64,000 nucleotides of DNA from Ferruginibacter sp. (GCA_014379625.1 JACMLJ010000046.1:1-64000); one strand, 5' to 3'; counted from the first letter of the stretch, positions 1 through 9,063 are shown. Notes: generated by a model not told the origin, from the letters alone. Made by a program: numbers and translations.

Positions 1-558
1 AGCAAAAGTAGCGTCGTCACAGGTACGCAGCCCGCCGGCTGAGGAGGCAAAATCGCCAAAATTAAAAGAACTATGTAAGTAGCAAAAGTCTTTGAACTTA
101 TGTTCCTTAATATTATTATTAGGTACGTATTATTGCGATGAACCTTACTTTTTATATAGTGCCCTGCCGTGGCATTGAGTCATTTTCAAATTTCCTGATT
201 TTAACATTTGAAATTCAGGCGCTTTCGTTTAGTGTAATCGCGGCTGTTATGTTAGTTATTTGAAGCGGCTCCTTTCGTTAATCCCATTCCCTTTGCTGCC
301 AAAACATTCCAGCTATGCTGCCGGATATTTAAACCAATAATATTTCTTTTTCAAAAATCCCTGTCGCACAAAATTAATTCTCGCTGATAAGCATTGTAGT
401 TTATAAAACAGTATATTTACTAACCCGTAAAGCTGCCTGCAAATGATGGGGCGCCGTCATTCCTATGCAGCTTGTTAACCCGTCCAATTTTTCCATAGTA
501 AGACCAGTCAATAGCATTACCGCTATTATAAAATTTCTTTACAATAAATGTATCAAGG

Positions 559-2469
559 ATGAAAAGATTTTTTACAAGCTGGCCCCTGTTTTTATTGTTC
601 TGCCTGGCAGGAAACCATACCGCTTTTACCCAAAATTCTGTACTGGTAAACTTTGGAAGCCCCAACTGTTATAATGCCGGCAACCCATTCTTTTCGCTTA
701 TCAACAATCCCTTAAGTGCTTCACCGTCTGCGCTGGCAAGTTGCGGGCTTACCGCACAATTGCCTGATTTTTACAATGTATTTATCGCTTACAATCCAAA
801 AAGCAATAAAATATATGTGGCCGATATACGCAGTAATATAGATACAAAGATATGGGTGATGGATATGGGCCTGCCCTCCAATATTGCCTGCCCGGTGATA
901 CCGGTTGCACCTACTTATTCTTATAGCTATATATCCAATAATTTTGAGTTTGATAATAACGGTGACCTGTGGTCGTTTTCAAATTATAATTTGAGTACCG
1001 GCCGTTGTAATATGGATAAGTTTGATGTTACTACCGGCAGTGTAATCAACACCAGGATATTGCAGTTTCCGCCAGGTAATTTTCCCACGAGTATCAACAG
1101 CGGCGACCTTACCATATTGCCCAATGGCCGGATGTTTGCAACACTCGGCAGCGCACCGTCCAGATTATATGAAATAAATAATTATAGCAGTACCAGCAAT
1201 AACGCCACCGCCACTTACCTGCAAACCCTGCCCAAAGACTGCTATGGCATTGCCTACCTGAACGGACAACTGGAAGTGACCGGGATAGATTTTACAACCT
1301 CCTCCTGCTATTATTTTGATTACACCATCAGCACCAATACACTGGGCATACAAAAGCCCTTTCAACTGGGGCAGGGACCTATTGACAATACCAGTTTCAC
1401 GCCATCGGTGGGCACCACTAAACAATTGGTGAACGCGGTTAAAGTAAATGCAAATACGGCCGATCTCACCTATGAAATATATGTAAAAAACCTGGGAAAT
1501 GTAATCATCAACAATATCAATGTTACTGATGACCTCGGTGCAGTATTTGGCGCCGCTAATGTGTCCAATGTAAGCACATCTTTTGTAGCCGGCGCCAATA
1601 TGGGCGGTCTTACTTTAAACTCATCTTACAACGGCACCACTATCACCAGCCTCCTGAGTGCAGGACAAAATTTACCAAACCAAACCCTCAGCAATACCAA
1701 TTATTATTTTAAGCTATTGCTGCAATGCAGGGTTACTAACCTGCAGGCGGCAACAACCTACTTAAACTCCGCTATCGGCCAGGGTACTATTGGTAATACC
1801 GGCAACAGCAGCCTCATCAATATAAAAGATTCTTCTAACAATGGCCCTGCCTCAGTAGTAGACCCCAACAGTAATGGCAACGCAAGTGAATTGGGAGAAA
1901 ACGTGCCTACCCCATTCAATTTTGGCACCCTCCCTGTTCGGTTTATTAGTGTTGCCGCAACCCTAACTAATAAAACTTCCGCAACAGTAAAATGGGTTGT
2001 GGCAACGCCGACCATTAATGCAGAAAAATTTGAAGTGGAATATAGTGTAGATGGAAGAAGCTGGATACAGTTGACAGCGATGAATATCACTAGTATTAAC
2101 CAGGGAAATTACCAGTTTACCCACCGGCATATTCCCGCAGGAAATTTATATTACAGGATCAGGCAGACAGACAATGACGGCTCCTTTGTTTATAGCAGAA
2201 TCGTATTGCTGCATAATAAACTGAACGCGAACAATTATACCATTTTTCCAAATCCGGCGGGCAATTATATCCAGGTATCAGCACCTTATTATAACAATGG
2301 AAAAACAAGCATCGAAATGTATGATGCTACCGGGAGGAAAATATTATCTAAACAAATGACCACATCCACAGAGGAAATTAATACGGCTCATCTGCCAGCA
2401 GGAACTTTTTTGTTGAAACTAATACATAAAGATGACGTACAAACTCAGAAGGTATTGATTGTACATTAG
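559..2469 (+). CDS. Secreted protein with C-terminal T9SS type A sorting-like domain
   Basis: ORF with signal peptide; C-terminus NYTIFPNPAGNYIQVSA...GTFLLKLIHKDDVQTQKVLIVH typical of Por secretion tails. Confidence 0.85.
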   Translation: MKRFFTSWPLFLLFCLAGNHTAFTQNSVLVNFGSPNCYNAGNPFFSLINNPLSASPSALASCGLTAQLPDFYNVFIAYNPKSNKIYVADIRSNIDTKIWVMDMGLPSNIACPVIPVAPTYSYSYISNNFEFDNNGDLWSFSNYNLSTGRCNMDKFDVTTGSVINTRILQFPPGNFPTSINSGDLTILPNGRMFATLGSAPSRLYEINNYSSTSNNATATYLQTLPKDCYGIAYLNGQLEVTGIDFTTSSCYYFDYTISTNTLGIQKPFQLGQGPIDNTSFTPSVGTTKQLVNAVKVNANTADLTYEIYVKNLGNVIINNINVTDDLGAVFGAANVSNVSTSFVAGANMGGLTLNSSYNGTTITSLLSAGQNLPNQTLSNTNYYFKLLLQCRVTNLQAATTYLNSAIGQGTIGNTGNSSLINIKDSSNNGPASVVDPNSNGNASELGENVPTPFNFGTLPVRFISVAATLTNKTSATVKWVVATPTINAEKFEVEYSVDGRSWIQLTAMNITSINQGNYQFTHRHIPAGNLYYRIRQTDNDGSFVYSRIVLLHNKLNANNYTIFPNPAGNYIQVSAPYYNNGKTSIEMYDATGRKILSKQMTTSTEEINTAHLPAGTFLLKLIHKDDVQTQKVLIVH

Positions 2470-2767
2470 GGCCCGTGATGCTTAATTGAAAATATTTAGT
2501 TGAAGCTAACTACTAAGGCTAAACAGAAAAGGCCCGGCAAAATCAATGCTGCCATATTTAATATGCACTAATTTGAATGGTATTCACAGGCATCTCAGCT
2601 AACTTTAAAATTTCCCGGGATTTCGCAGGTATATTTTTTTACCGGCACCCTTTCTTTGCCCAACATTGTTGTGTCACTCACTTGTACCATATACCGCTGT
2701 GGGTCGCTTTTAAACAGCAGCACAATAATTTTTTGGGCAAGTTGAAAACAATTTGAGGCTGCGCATC

Positions 2768-2818
2768 TTTTTTTCTAAAACGGTCAGACGGAGACCGTCA
2801 GACCGTTTTAGAAAAAAA
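2768..2818. terminator. Strong bidirectional hairpin terminator between convergent genes
   Basis: tttttttctaaaacggtcAgacgg-aga-ccgtcAgaccgttttagaaaaaaa: long near-perfect inverted repeat flanked by T/A tracts. Confidence 0.9.
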
Positions 2819-3539
2819 GACTTTCAGCAACCGCTACACTTTCGGGCCTGCCCACATCTACTAATTTATCACCGGAATGATCGTACCCTAAAACCAGGTG
2901 GTCTGCTGCCAAATCGAGGTAGGGTTCGGTGAGTGAAAATTTTCCGCGCTGGCGGATCAGCGAAAATATTCCGGGTTCAAAAACTACGGCACAACTGTAG
3001 GCTTTTTGAATCAGTGTTTTTCCGCTTTCAGGGGCGCCAAGGTGAGGGCCCTTTTCTTCACCGGTATTTACATTTCTCCATCCGCAGAGACGGTCATCCT
3101 TATCAAATAAAAAATACCTGGAAGTTAGCCTGTTGGTTACACCAAAAGATATCAATGGCTGGTGCTGCCGGTGGTATTGGAGCAGTTTGTCTAAATTAAG
3201 ATCGGTAAGGATGTCAACATTGAGTGTAATAAAAGGTTCTCTACCCTCCAGCAGGGGTCTTGCTTTTACCAATCCACCGCCGGTTTCAAGCAATTCTTCC
3301 CGTTCATCACTGATCATGATATTGCTGCCCCACCCGTTATTTTCATTCACTGCAACTACTACCTGGTCGGCAAAATGATGCACATTCACTACCACCTCCC
3401 TAACGCCATATTGTTGCAGGTATTCTATGTTGCGCTGCAATAAGGATTTACCATTTACCAATGCCAGCGCCTTGGGATACAAATCCGTCCATGGTTTAAA
3501 CCTTGTGCCAAGCCCGGCGGCAAATATCATTGCTTTCAT
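2808..3539 (-). CDS. Nucleotidyltransferase family protein (MurU-like NDP-sugar pyrophosphorylase)
   Basis: N-term MKAMIFAAGLGTRFKPWTDLYPKALALVNGKSLL signature; adjacent to AmgK-like kinase. Confidence 0.85.
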   Translation of the reverse strand: MKAMIFAAGLGTRFKPWTDLYPKALALVNGKSLLQRNIEYLQQYGVREVVVNVHHFADQVVVAVNENNGWGSNIMISDEREELLETGGGLVKARPLLEGREPFITLNVDILTDLNLDKLLQYHRQHQPLISFGVTNRLTSRYFLFDKDDRLCGWRNVNTGEEKGPHLGAPESGKTLIQKAYSCAVVFEPGIFSLIRQRGKFSLTEPYLDLAADHLVLGYDHSGDKLVDVGRPESVAVAESLFF

Positions 3540-4984
3540 CCTGTTTTCCAGTTTTCTTTGTTGGTATGATGTAGACTTATTTTTACCTTAAACTTATTTC
3601 TTAAATGTCTCGCTATCGCTTCGGCGGCAAATACGCTTCGGTGCTGGCCACCCGTACAACCAAAATTAATCACCAGGCTTTCAAAGCCACGTTTGATATA
3701 ATCTTCAACAGCTATATCAATGACACTATACACACCGTTTAAAAATTCCGGCATTTTGGTTTGTTGTTCCAAAAAGTCTTTTACCGATTTATCAAGGCCC
3801 GATAAATGTTTATACGCATCAAACCTGCCCGGGTTTAATATACCCCGCATATCAAAAACAAAACCGCCGCCGTTTTTGGTTTCATCAACGGGATACCCGG
3901 TTTTAATAAAAGAAAAACTATTAACGGAAACCACTAATGGTGTTTCAGGGGTAGCCTGTACCGGGGTAAACTCTTCTATCACTGCATCGCTGGTACAGAG
4001 TTCAAGCATCTTCTTAAATTCGGGCACGGCAATACCCACACTTTGGTTATTGATAAACCATTTTAAATTTTGCAATGCCAGTGGAATGCTGGTTAAGAAA
4101 TGCGCCTTTCGTTCAAACAAGCCCCTAAACCCATACGCACCCAACACCTGTAGTAAACGGATCAGCACATATCCGTTATACTGGCTTCTAAAAATATCCC
4201 GGTCAACCGGCTGTCTTACAATTTTTTCAAAAGCCACGGTATAATCTTCCAGCAGCAGCTGTTTCCAGTCATCCGGCAAATTTGCCCTTGCCTGCCACAA
4301 CAGCGAAGCCACATCATATTGTGGTGCGCCCTTCATGCCGCCCTGGTAATCTATAAAATGAATATGGTCGCCGGGCGATACCATAATATTCCTGCTCTGG
4401 AAATCGCGGAACATAAAATATTTATATTCCGTATGAGCAAGATAATTACTGAGGGCTTCAAAATCATCGATCAGCTTTTGCTTATCATAGGGCCTGCGCA
4501 AAGCATCCAGGAAATAATATTTAAAGTAAAGCAGGTCGGCCATGATCGCCTGTTTACCAAATGAGGCGTTGGTCAGGCATTTTTTATAATCCAATCCTTC
4601 ATGCCCCTTTACCTGTAACAATGCTAGCTGCTGTAAACTTTTTTTGTAGAGTTCATATACGTTTTCAGTGAACCCGTTTTCTTCCAGTTTATTCAACAAA
4701 GAAGTATCACCAAAGTCTTCCTGTATATAAATTTTTTTGTCGGCGCTGATGAAAAATATCTCCGGTGTAGCCAAACGTTTTTTTTGAAACTGCTGCGAGA
4801 AATAAATGAACGAATCATTTTCCTTTATATTGGCGCCATAGGTAGCAATAAAAGTTTTAAAAGCTGTATGAATGCGAAAATAATATCGTTCACTACCCGC
4901 CTGCGGTAATTTGTCAATACCTGCAATGGGTTCACTGCTATACTGCATGAAAACTTTTTTTATCTCCTCAATTTCTACCTGCAT
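3536..4984 (-). CDS. AmgK-like phosphotransferase (APH fold) fused to a RapZ C-terminal domain
   Basis: N-half kinase motif MFRDFQSRNIMV...HFIDYQGG; C-half FDMRGILNPGR...LVINFGCTGGQHRSVFAAEAIARHL. Confidence 0.85.
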   Translation of the reverse strand: MQVEIEEIKKVFMQYSSEPIAGIDKLPQAGSERYYFRIHTAFKTFIATYGANIKENDSFIYFSQQFQKKRLATPEIFFISADKKIYIQEDFGDTSLLNKLEENGFTENVYELYKKSLQQLALLQVKGHEGLDYKKCLTNASFGKQAIMADLLYFKYYFLDALRRPYDKQKLIDDFEALSNYLAHTEYKYFMFRDFQSRNIMVSPGDHIHFIDYQGGMKGAPQYDVASLLWQARANLPDDWKQLLLEDYTVAFEKIVRQPVDRDIFRSQYNGYVLIRLLQVLGAYGFRGLFERKAHFLTSIPLALQNLKWFINNQSVGIAVPEFKKMLELCTSDAVIEEFTPVQATPETPLVVSVNSFSFIKTGYPVDETKNGGGFVFDMRGILNPGRFDAYKHLSGLDKSVKDFLEQQTKMPEFLNGVYSVIDIAVEDYIKRGFESLVINFGCTGGQHRSVFAAEAIARHLRNKFKVKISLHHTNKENWKTG

Positions 4985-5075
4985 GTACTTTTTTATTAAA
5001 CGTAAAAATAATGGATTTTATTTACCGGTTGAAAATGCGGGGTTTAGTAGCTTTGTATCCTGCTACGCACAGCAG

Positions 5076-6569
5076 TTATTCTCCTTCCTGCACCTCCTTT
5101 AGCGGCTTAAACGGACTCCTTTTTTTTCGGGGATCGGTTCCATCCATTTGCACAATTTTAGGATAAAACTCCCCTAACACATCTACCAGACATTGTTGGC
5201 TTTGCATCACCTCACGTATATCCTTATACGCAAATGGCGCCTCATCCAGTCCACCGCCAACTAAAGTTACCCCGTATTCTTTCAGTACTTTATTTAACGA
5301 CTGGTGGGTAATATTTTCCAGCGCTTTGGTACGGCTCATCTTACGGCCGGCCCCGTGACTGGCAGAGTTGATAGATGCCGGCTCCCCTTTTCCTTTTACA
5401 ATAAAACCCGGCGCTGTCATACTCCCCGGAATGATCCCCAGCACATCCTTACCCGCAGGTGTAGCCCCTTTACGGTGTACAATAACTTCTTTGCCTTTTC
5501 CTTCAGCTCCGCCCAGGATTTCCTTCCAGGCAAAATTGTGGTGGTTCTCCACCACCGTTACCGGTTGTTCACCAACTGCTTTGGCAATTTTTTTATGAAT
5601 CGTATGGTGACAGGCGCTTGCATAATCGCCTGCCAGGTTCATTGCCAGCCAGTATTCCATTCCTTCCTCTGAATCAAGACTCATCCATGCCAGGTGTTTT
5701 GCCTCTTTTGGCAATATTGTTTTTTCCATTGCAATCCGGGTATAGTGATTGGCAATATTGGCGCCCAGGCCCCGGCTTCCGCTATGGCTCAGCAAACCAA
5801 TATATTTTCCAGGCGCTAACCCAAATGGATTTCCGGGGTCTGTAATGGCCACTTCTCCAAACTCCACAAAATGATTGCCACTACCGGAAGAGCCTAACTG
5901 CCGGGCTGCCTTTGTTTGCAAACCGGTTAAAAAAGCGATCTCTTTAAACTCCTTCCGGTCTATTACTTCATGCTCCGTTAATCCGCCATTAAGGGCATTG
6001 CCGCTAAAATCCCTTCCCGCGCCAAACAAAGTATGGGCAATCAATTCACGTTTAAAAAAAGATGCTTTCTTTTCCAGGTCAGTAGCGGGAAGGTTAAAAA
6101 TACTCAGGCACATCCTGCACCCGATATCCACACCAACTGCATAAGGAATAATGGCATTATTGGTGGCCAGTACACCCCCGATCGGCAAACCATAACCCTG
6201 GTGGGCATCGGGCATTAAAGCGCCCGCAACAGACACTGGCAACCTTGATGCGATTTCCATCTGTTGTATGGCGCCATCTTCTATAAGGTTTGCACCGAAT
6301 ACGGTGTAAGGACAAGCCTCCCCCAGCTCCACCAAAAGAGAGGTTTTAGAAGACGCTGCCGGCACCAACTTTTCTGCGATTTTTACCAGTACCTCGTTTT
6401 CTAAATAATTCTCAGGGGATGCCAATACCTCTTTTAGTATTTGCAAAGCAGCCTCCTCTGTATGGTGTTTAAAGTGAGCGCTCATGGTATGCATGGCCAC
6501 ACTTATCACCGGCCCTTCGGGGTAGCCAATGGCCCGGATTTGTTTTCCGGTTAATTTTAATTTGCTCAT
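5076..6569 (-). CDS. rtcB: RtcB family RNA-splicing ligase
   Basis: GVDIGCRMCLSIF, GSGNHFVEFGEV, HSGSRGLG, ENHHNFAWKE, SHGAGRKMSR motifs. Confidence 0.95.
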   Translation of the reverse strand: MSKLKLTGKQIRAIGYPEGPVISVAMHTMSAHFKHHTEEAALQILKEVLASPENYLENEVLVKIAEKLVPAASSKTSLLVELGEACPYTVFGANLIEDGAIQQMEIASRLPVSVAGALMPDAHQGYGLPIGGVLATNNAIIPYAVGVDIGCRMCLSIFNLPATDLEKKASFFKRELIAHTLFGAGRDFSGNALNGGLTEHEVIDRKEFKEIAFLTGLQTKAARQLGSSGSGNHFVEFGEVAITDPGNPFGLAPGKYIGLLSHSGSRGLGANIANHYTRIAMEKTILPKEAKHLAWMSLDSEEGMEYWLAMNLAGDYASACHHTIHKKIAKAVGEQPVTVVENHHNFAWKEILGGAEGKGKEVIVHRKGATPAGKDVLGIIPGSMTAPGFIVKGKGEPASINSASHGAGRKMSRTKALENITHQSLNKVLKEYGVTLVGGGLDEAPFAYKDIREVMQSQQCLVDVLGEFYPKIVQMDGTDPRKKRSPFKPLKEVQEGE

Positions 6570-6663
6570 TGTTTTATTATTGTTTGTATTGTTCCGTTTT
6601 TAGTTTTGCATTGCAGGAAATCAATTCAAAAGAGTACCCGCTTTAAGGATTTGATTTTATGCG

Positions 6664-6813
6664 CTATGGTGATAAAAAATGACACCAAGTTCTCACTTTT
6701 TTAATTAGTGTCTTACCAGGCACGGTTTTCACCTCCAGCTTTTTTTGTCGGGCAGTTCTTAATTGGTAGCAAAGTATTTCGCTTCCAAATTGTTCCATAA
6801 AATTTTTGTCCAT
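6664..6813 (-). CDS. Short ORF (49 aa) MDKNFMEQFGSEILCYQLRTARQKKLEVKTVPGKTLIKKVRTWCHFLSP
   Basis: Manually translated ATG-to-TAG between rtcB and the ykuK-like gene, same strand. Confidence 0.35.
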   Translation of the reverse strand: MDKNFMEQFGSEILCYQLRTARQKKLEVKTVPGKTLIKKVRTWCHFLSP

Positions 6814-6990
6814 AAAATTTGTTTTAGTTCCGATCGTTCAATGCCACACAGGATGGCGTGTACCGCAATTCATTTATGGACTTGTAATTTTTTTTCACCT
6901 GGTTATATTTTAATTTTTTAAAAAATTAGTAACTGATTTTAGAAGTTATTGCAAAGTACGCCGCCGCATAACGGAGGATTTACAGGCCAT

Positions 6991-7596
6991 TTACTGCACC
7001 ACTTTATTAGCACAACTACTACTTGCAAATGCTTCCGGCTTAGCCCTGAAAACAAAACCCATCCCCAGTATATAACCCATTGCTTCCTTCAACGCATCAT
7101 TACTTTTGAACGACGTGTTGGTGTTGATATCCGCGTGTACTTCCATATCCACATCGTACATGGAGAATATATTGCACAGCGAATAGGCTATATCGATACT
7201 CTTCGCAACTTCCAGCAACATCCTTTCTTTAATGCTCATCCTTTGCCGGGTGGTTTCATTGTGTGTATACATGAAGCCTCCTTTTCCTTTCCGGATGAAT
7301 ACGATCACGGTAGCGAATTCAGTCGCTTTACCCCCGGTACTTTTGTTACGGCAGGCTTTCACCTGGCTATCAGTGCCGATACATACTTTTAGTTGGTGGC
7401 CCATTTCTTTTTCCCTGATTACAGCCGCCATCACTTCATCATTAATTGGCTGGTGAATTTTTTCACCGCTTAATTTTCTCCATTGTTGTTGATGTTTCAT
7501 GGTCTTACCCTGATCCCAAAGGGAGTTTTGAAATATTTTTTTTTGTTCACCGGCATTTGTACCCTGGTTGAACTTCAGTGGCGACGCTCCGTTCAA
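6991..7596 (-). CDS. YkuK-type (DUF458) ribonuclease H-like protein
   Basis: CIGTDSQV...FATVIVFIRKGKGGFMYTHNET...VDMEVHADINTNTSFKSNDALKEAMGYILGMGF; start probably at internal MKHQQQW. Confidence 0.8.
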   Translation of the reverse strand: MNGASPLKFNQGTNAGEQKKIFQNSLWDQGKTMKHQQQWRKLSGEKIHQPINDEVMAAVIREKEMGHQLKVCIGTDSQVKACRNKSTGGKATEFATVIVFIRKGKGGFMYTHNETTRQRMSIKERMLLEVAKSIDIAYSLCNIFSMYDVDMEVHADINTNTSFKSNDALKEAMGYILGMGFVFRAKPEAFASSSCANKVVQ

Positions 7597-7629
7597 TAGT
7601 TGTTTTTCAATTTTGCTTTTCCCACGTTA

Positions 7630-7746
7630 CTATTGTTAAGTTAAGTGTGAATGGGCAATAGTGACCCGATAGCTATCCGGTGGTGGTTATTTCACCATTG
7701 ACCATTCACAAATCGATCAGTCATTTTATGCTTAACATAACACTGG
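7630..7746. repeat. Dispersed inverted-repeat element, copy A
   Basis: ttgttaagttaagtgtgaat...ttcaccattgaccattcac...cttaacataacactgg; shares ends and core with 17954-18073. Confidence 0.6.
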
Positions 7747-7817
7747 CACCAGTACAAGGATTTGAACCCTGGCAGATAGTTTTGGAGACTATCATGCTAC
7801 CATTACATCATACTGGC
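7744..7817 (-). tRNA. tRNA-Trp (CCA), 3' CCA encoded
   Basis: GCCAGTA/TACTGGT acceptor, loop CTCCAAA, T-loop TTCAAAT. Confidence 0.93.
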
Positions 7818-7820
7818 GTG

Positions 7821-7892
7821 CGGACGAAACAGGATTCGAACCTGTAACCACGGTGCTTCAAACCGCTGCTCTGCCATTGGAGCTATTCGTCC
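7821..7892 (-). tRNA. tRNA-Phe (GAA)
   Basis: GGACGAA/TTCGTCC acceptor, loop TTGAAGC, T-loop TTCGAAT. Confidence 0.93.
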
Positions 7893-7895
7893 TTT

Positions 7896-7932
7896 GCAAA
7901 CCTCATAGATTTTAAGAACCTCTGAGGTTTGC
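7896..7932. repeat. Inter-tRNA hairpin
   Basis: gcaaacctca ... tgaggtttgc perfect 10-bp inverted repeat between tRNA-Ser and tRNA-Phe. Confidence 0.7.
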
Positions 7933-8017
7933 GGAGAGTAGAGGGCTCGAACCTCTGTACCGACTTAACGATGACATGGCTTAGCAAGCCTGCACATTAC
8001 CACTCTGTCAACTCTCC
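7932..8017 (-). tRNA. tRNA-Ser (GCT)
   Basis: 86 nt with long variable region; GGAGAGT/ACTCTCC acceptor; loop TTGCTAA; anticodon stem needs a bulge. Confidence 0.85.
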
Positions 8018-8040
8018 AACTTCATTGCACCTACATTTCG

Positions 8041-8112
8041 CGGAAACAGAATGATTCGAACATTCAACCCTCTGCTTAACAAGCAGCCGTTCTGCCATTG
8101 AACTATGTTTCC
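8041..8112 (-). tRNA. tRNA-Asn (GTT)
   Basis: GGAAACA/TGTTTCC acceptor, CTGC TTGTTAA GCAG. Confidence 0.93.
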
Positions 8113-8116
8113 TTTG

Positions 8117-8191
8117 TTGGCCCGGAGAGATTCGAACCCTCAACCCCCGGATTAAAAGTCCGGTGCATCTAAACCATTGAGCTACGGGCCA
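8117..8191 (-). tRNA. tRNA-Lys (TTT)
   Basis: TGGCCCG/CGGGCCA acceptor, CGGA CTTTTAA TCCG. Confidence 0.93.
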
Positions 8192-8197
8192 GTTTTG

Positions 8198-8270
8198 TGA
8201 TGGCTAAAGGACTTGAACCTTTAACCGCTATCGTATCAGGATAGCGCTCTGCCAATTGAGCTAAGCCATC
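8198..8270 (-). tRNA. tRNA-Ile (GAT)
   Basis: GATGGCT/AGCCATC acceptor, CTATC CTGATAC GATAG. Confidence 0.93.
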
Positions 8271-8284
8271 AATTATTTTTTTTG

Positions 8285-8357
8285 TTGGCCTGAACAGATT
8301 CGAACTGTTAACCTTGAACGTATAAGGTTCCCGCTCTCACCATTGAGCTACAAGCCA
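8285..8357 (-). tRNA. tRNA-Ile (TAT), unusual isoacceptor
   Basis: TGGCTTG/CAGGCCA acceptor, GGAAC CTTATAC GTTCA anticodon arm, AACAG TTCGAAT CTGTT T-arm. Confidence 0.8.
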
Positions 8358-8365
8358 ATTAATTG

Positions 8366-8437
8366 TTGCGGCTACAAGACTCGAACTTGTATCTGAAGCT
8401 TATGAGACTTCTGAGTTAACCTTTACTCCAAACCACA
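8366..8437 (-). tRNA. tRNA with CAT anticodon (Met or lysidine-Ile)
   Basis: TGTGGTT/AGCCGCA acceptor with wobble pairs, GAAGT CTCATAA GCTTC, T-loop TTCGAGT. Confidence 0.8.
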
Positions 8438-8483
8438 ATGTTTGCCGGCTCCAAAGATGACCTGTCTGCTTATACCAACCGCA

Positions 8484-8561
8484 TTAATTTTCGCCATCGA
8501 ACCATCCTTTAATTTCTTCAATACCCATTTCATTTTTCACTTCATTTGGCGCATTACTCAT
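8484..8561 (-). CDS. MicroORF (25 aa) MSNAPNEVKNEMGIEEIKGWFDGEN in the inter-tRNA spacer
   Basis: Manual translation ATG..TAA; shares KGWF with microORF 9355-9447. Confidence 0.35.
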   Translation of the reverse strand: MSNAPNEVKNEMGIEEIKGWFDGEN

Positions 8562-8570
8562 TACTCACCA

Positions 8571-8643
8571 GGTTGTCTCCGGGAATCGAACCCTGTTCAT
8601 TGCATTCACAGTGCAGTGCTTTACCAGATAAGCTAAAGACAAC
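8571..8643 (-). tRNA. tRNA-His (GTG)
   Basis: GTTGTCT/AGACAAC acceptor, TGCA CTGTGAA TGCA; mismatch in T-stem. Confidence 0.87.
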
Positions 8644-8715
8644 ATGTATCGAAGGATTTGGATCAACATTTTCATAATAAAAACGAAACAACAGGCCTTG
8701 CAGCATTAAAAAAAG

Positions 8716-8787
8716 CGGTTCGTATGGGAATTGAACCCATTGCAACAGATCGACAATCTGTTATGTTAGCCGTTACACCAACGAACC
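8716..8787 (-). tRNA. tRNA-Asp (GTC)
   Basis: GGTTCGT/ACGAACC acceptor, ACAGA TTGTCGA TCTGT. Confidence 0.93.
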
Positions 8788-8807
8788 GGTCGTATATTAA
8801 ACGATGT

Positions 8808-8880
8808 TATAGGAAGCCAGGCTTGTACTGACAAACTTATGATTCCAGGTCACGGATTCTACCATTTGAAATACACCTGT
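8808..8880 (-). pseudogene. Degenerate tRNA-like sequence (possible TGG/Pro anticodon)
   Basis: 73-nt spacing; D-loop-like AAATGGTAGAA, T-arm GTCAG TACAAGC CTGGC, but poorly paired acceptor stem. Confidence 0.45.
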
Positions 8881-8915
8881 ATTTTTACGCCACTTTAAGG
8901 AAAGGCAGATTTTAA

Positions 8916-8950
8916 AAAGCTTCCCCGTTGCATCTCACGGGGAAAGCTTT
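8916..8950 (-). terminator. Hairpin terminator
   Basis: aagcttccccgt-tgcatctc-acggggaaagctt. Confidence 0.8.
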
Positions 8951-8966
8951 ATTCCTCCTCCTGCAT

Positions 8967-9050
8967 CTAATCTTTTGTACCGTGTTTTATCCCATTACAA
9001 GCTTCTGCCGGTGCTGATTGTATCAACCTTATTGCCATTACACGTTGCAT
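8967..9050 (-). CDS. MicroORF (27 aa) MQRVMAIRLIQSAPAEACNGIKHGTKD
   Basis: Manual translation; precedes hairpin 8916-8950. Confidence 0.3.
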   Translation of the reverse strand: MQRVMAIRLIQSAPAEACNGIKHGTKD

Positions 9051-9063
9051 TTATTTGGGGCAT

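Noticed and set aside
3720-4244. 174-aa plus-strand ORF
   Set aside because: Antisense to the well-supported kinase-RapZ gene; composition looks like a shadow ORF.
5304-5672. 122-aa plus-strand ORF over rtcB
   Set aside because: Shadow ORF opposite strongly conserved RtcB motifs.
8442-8745. ORFs 8442-8636 (+) and 8554-8745 (-)
   Set aside because: Translate through tRNA-His and tRNA-Asp; the tRNA signals are much stronger.
7740-8790. CRISPR-like periodicity
   Set aside because: The regular spacing is due to tRNA genes; no identical direct repeats with unique spacers.
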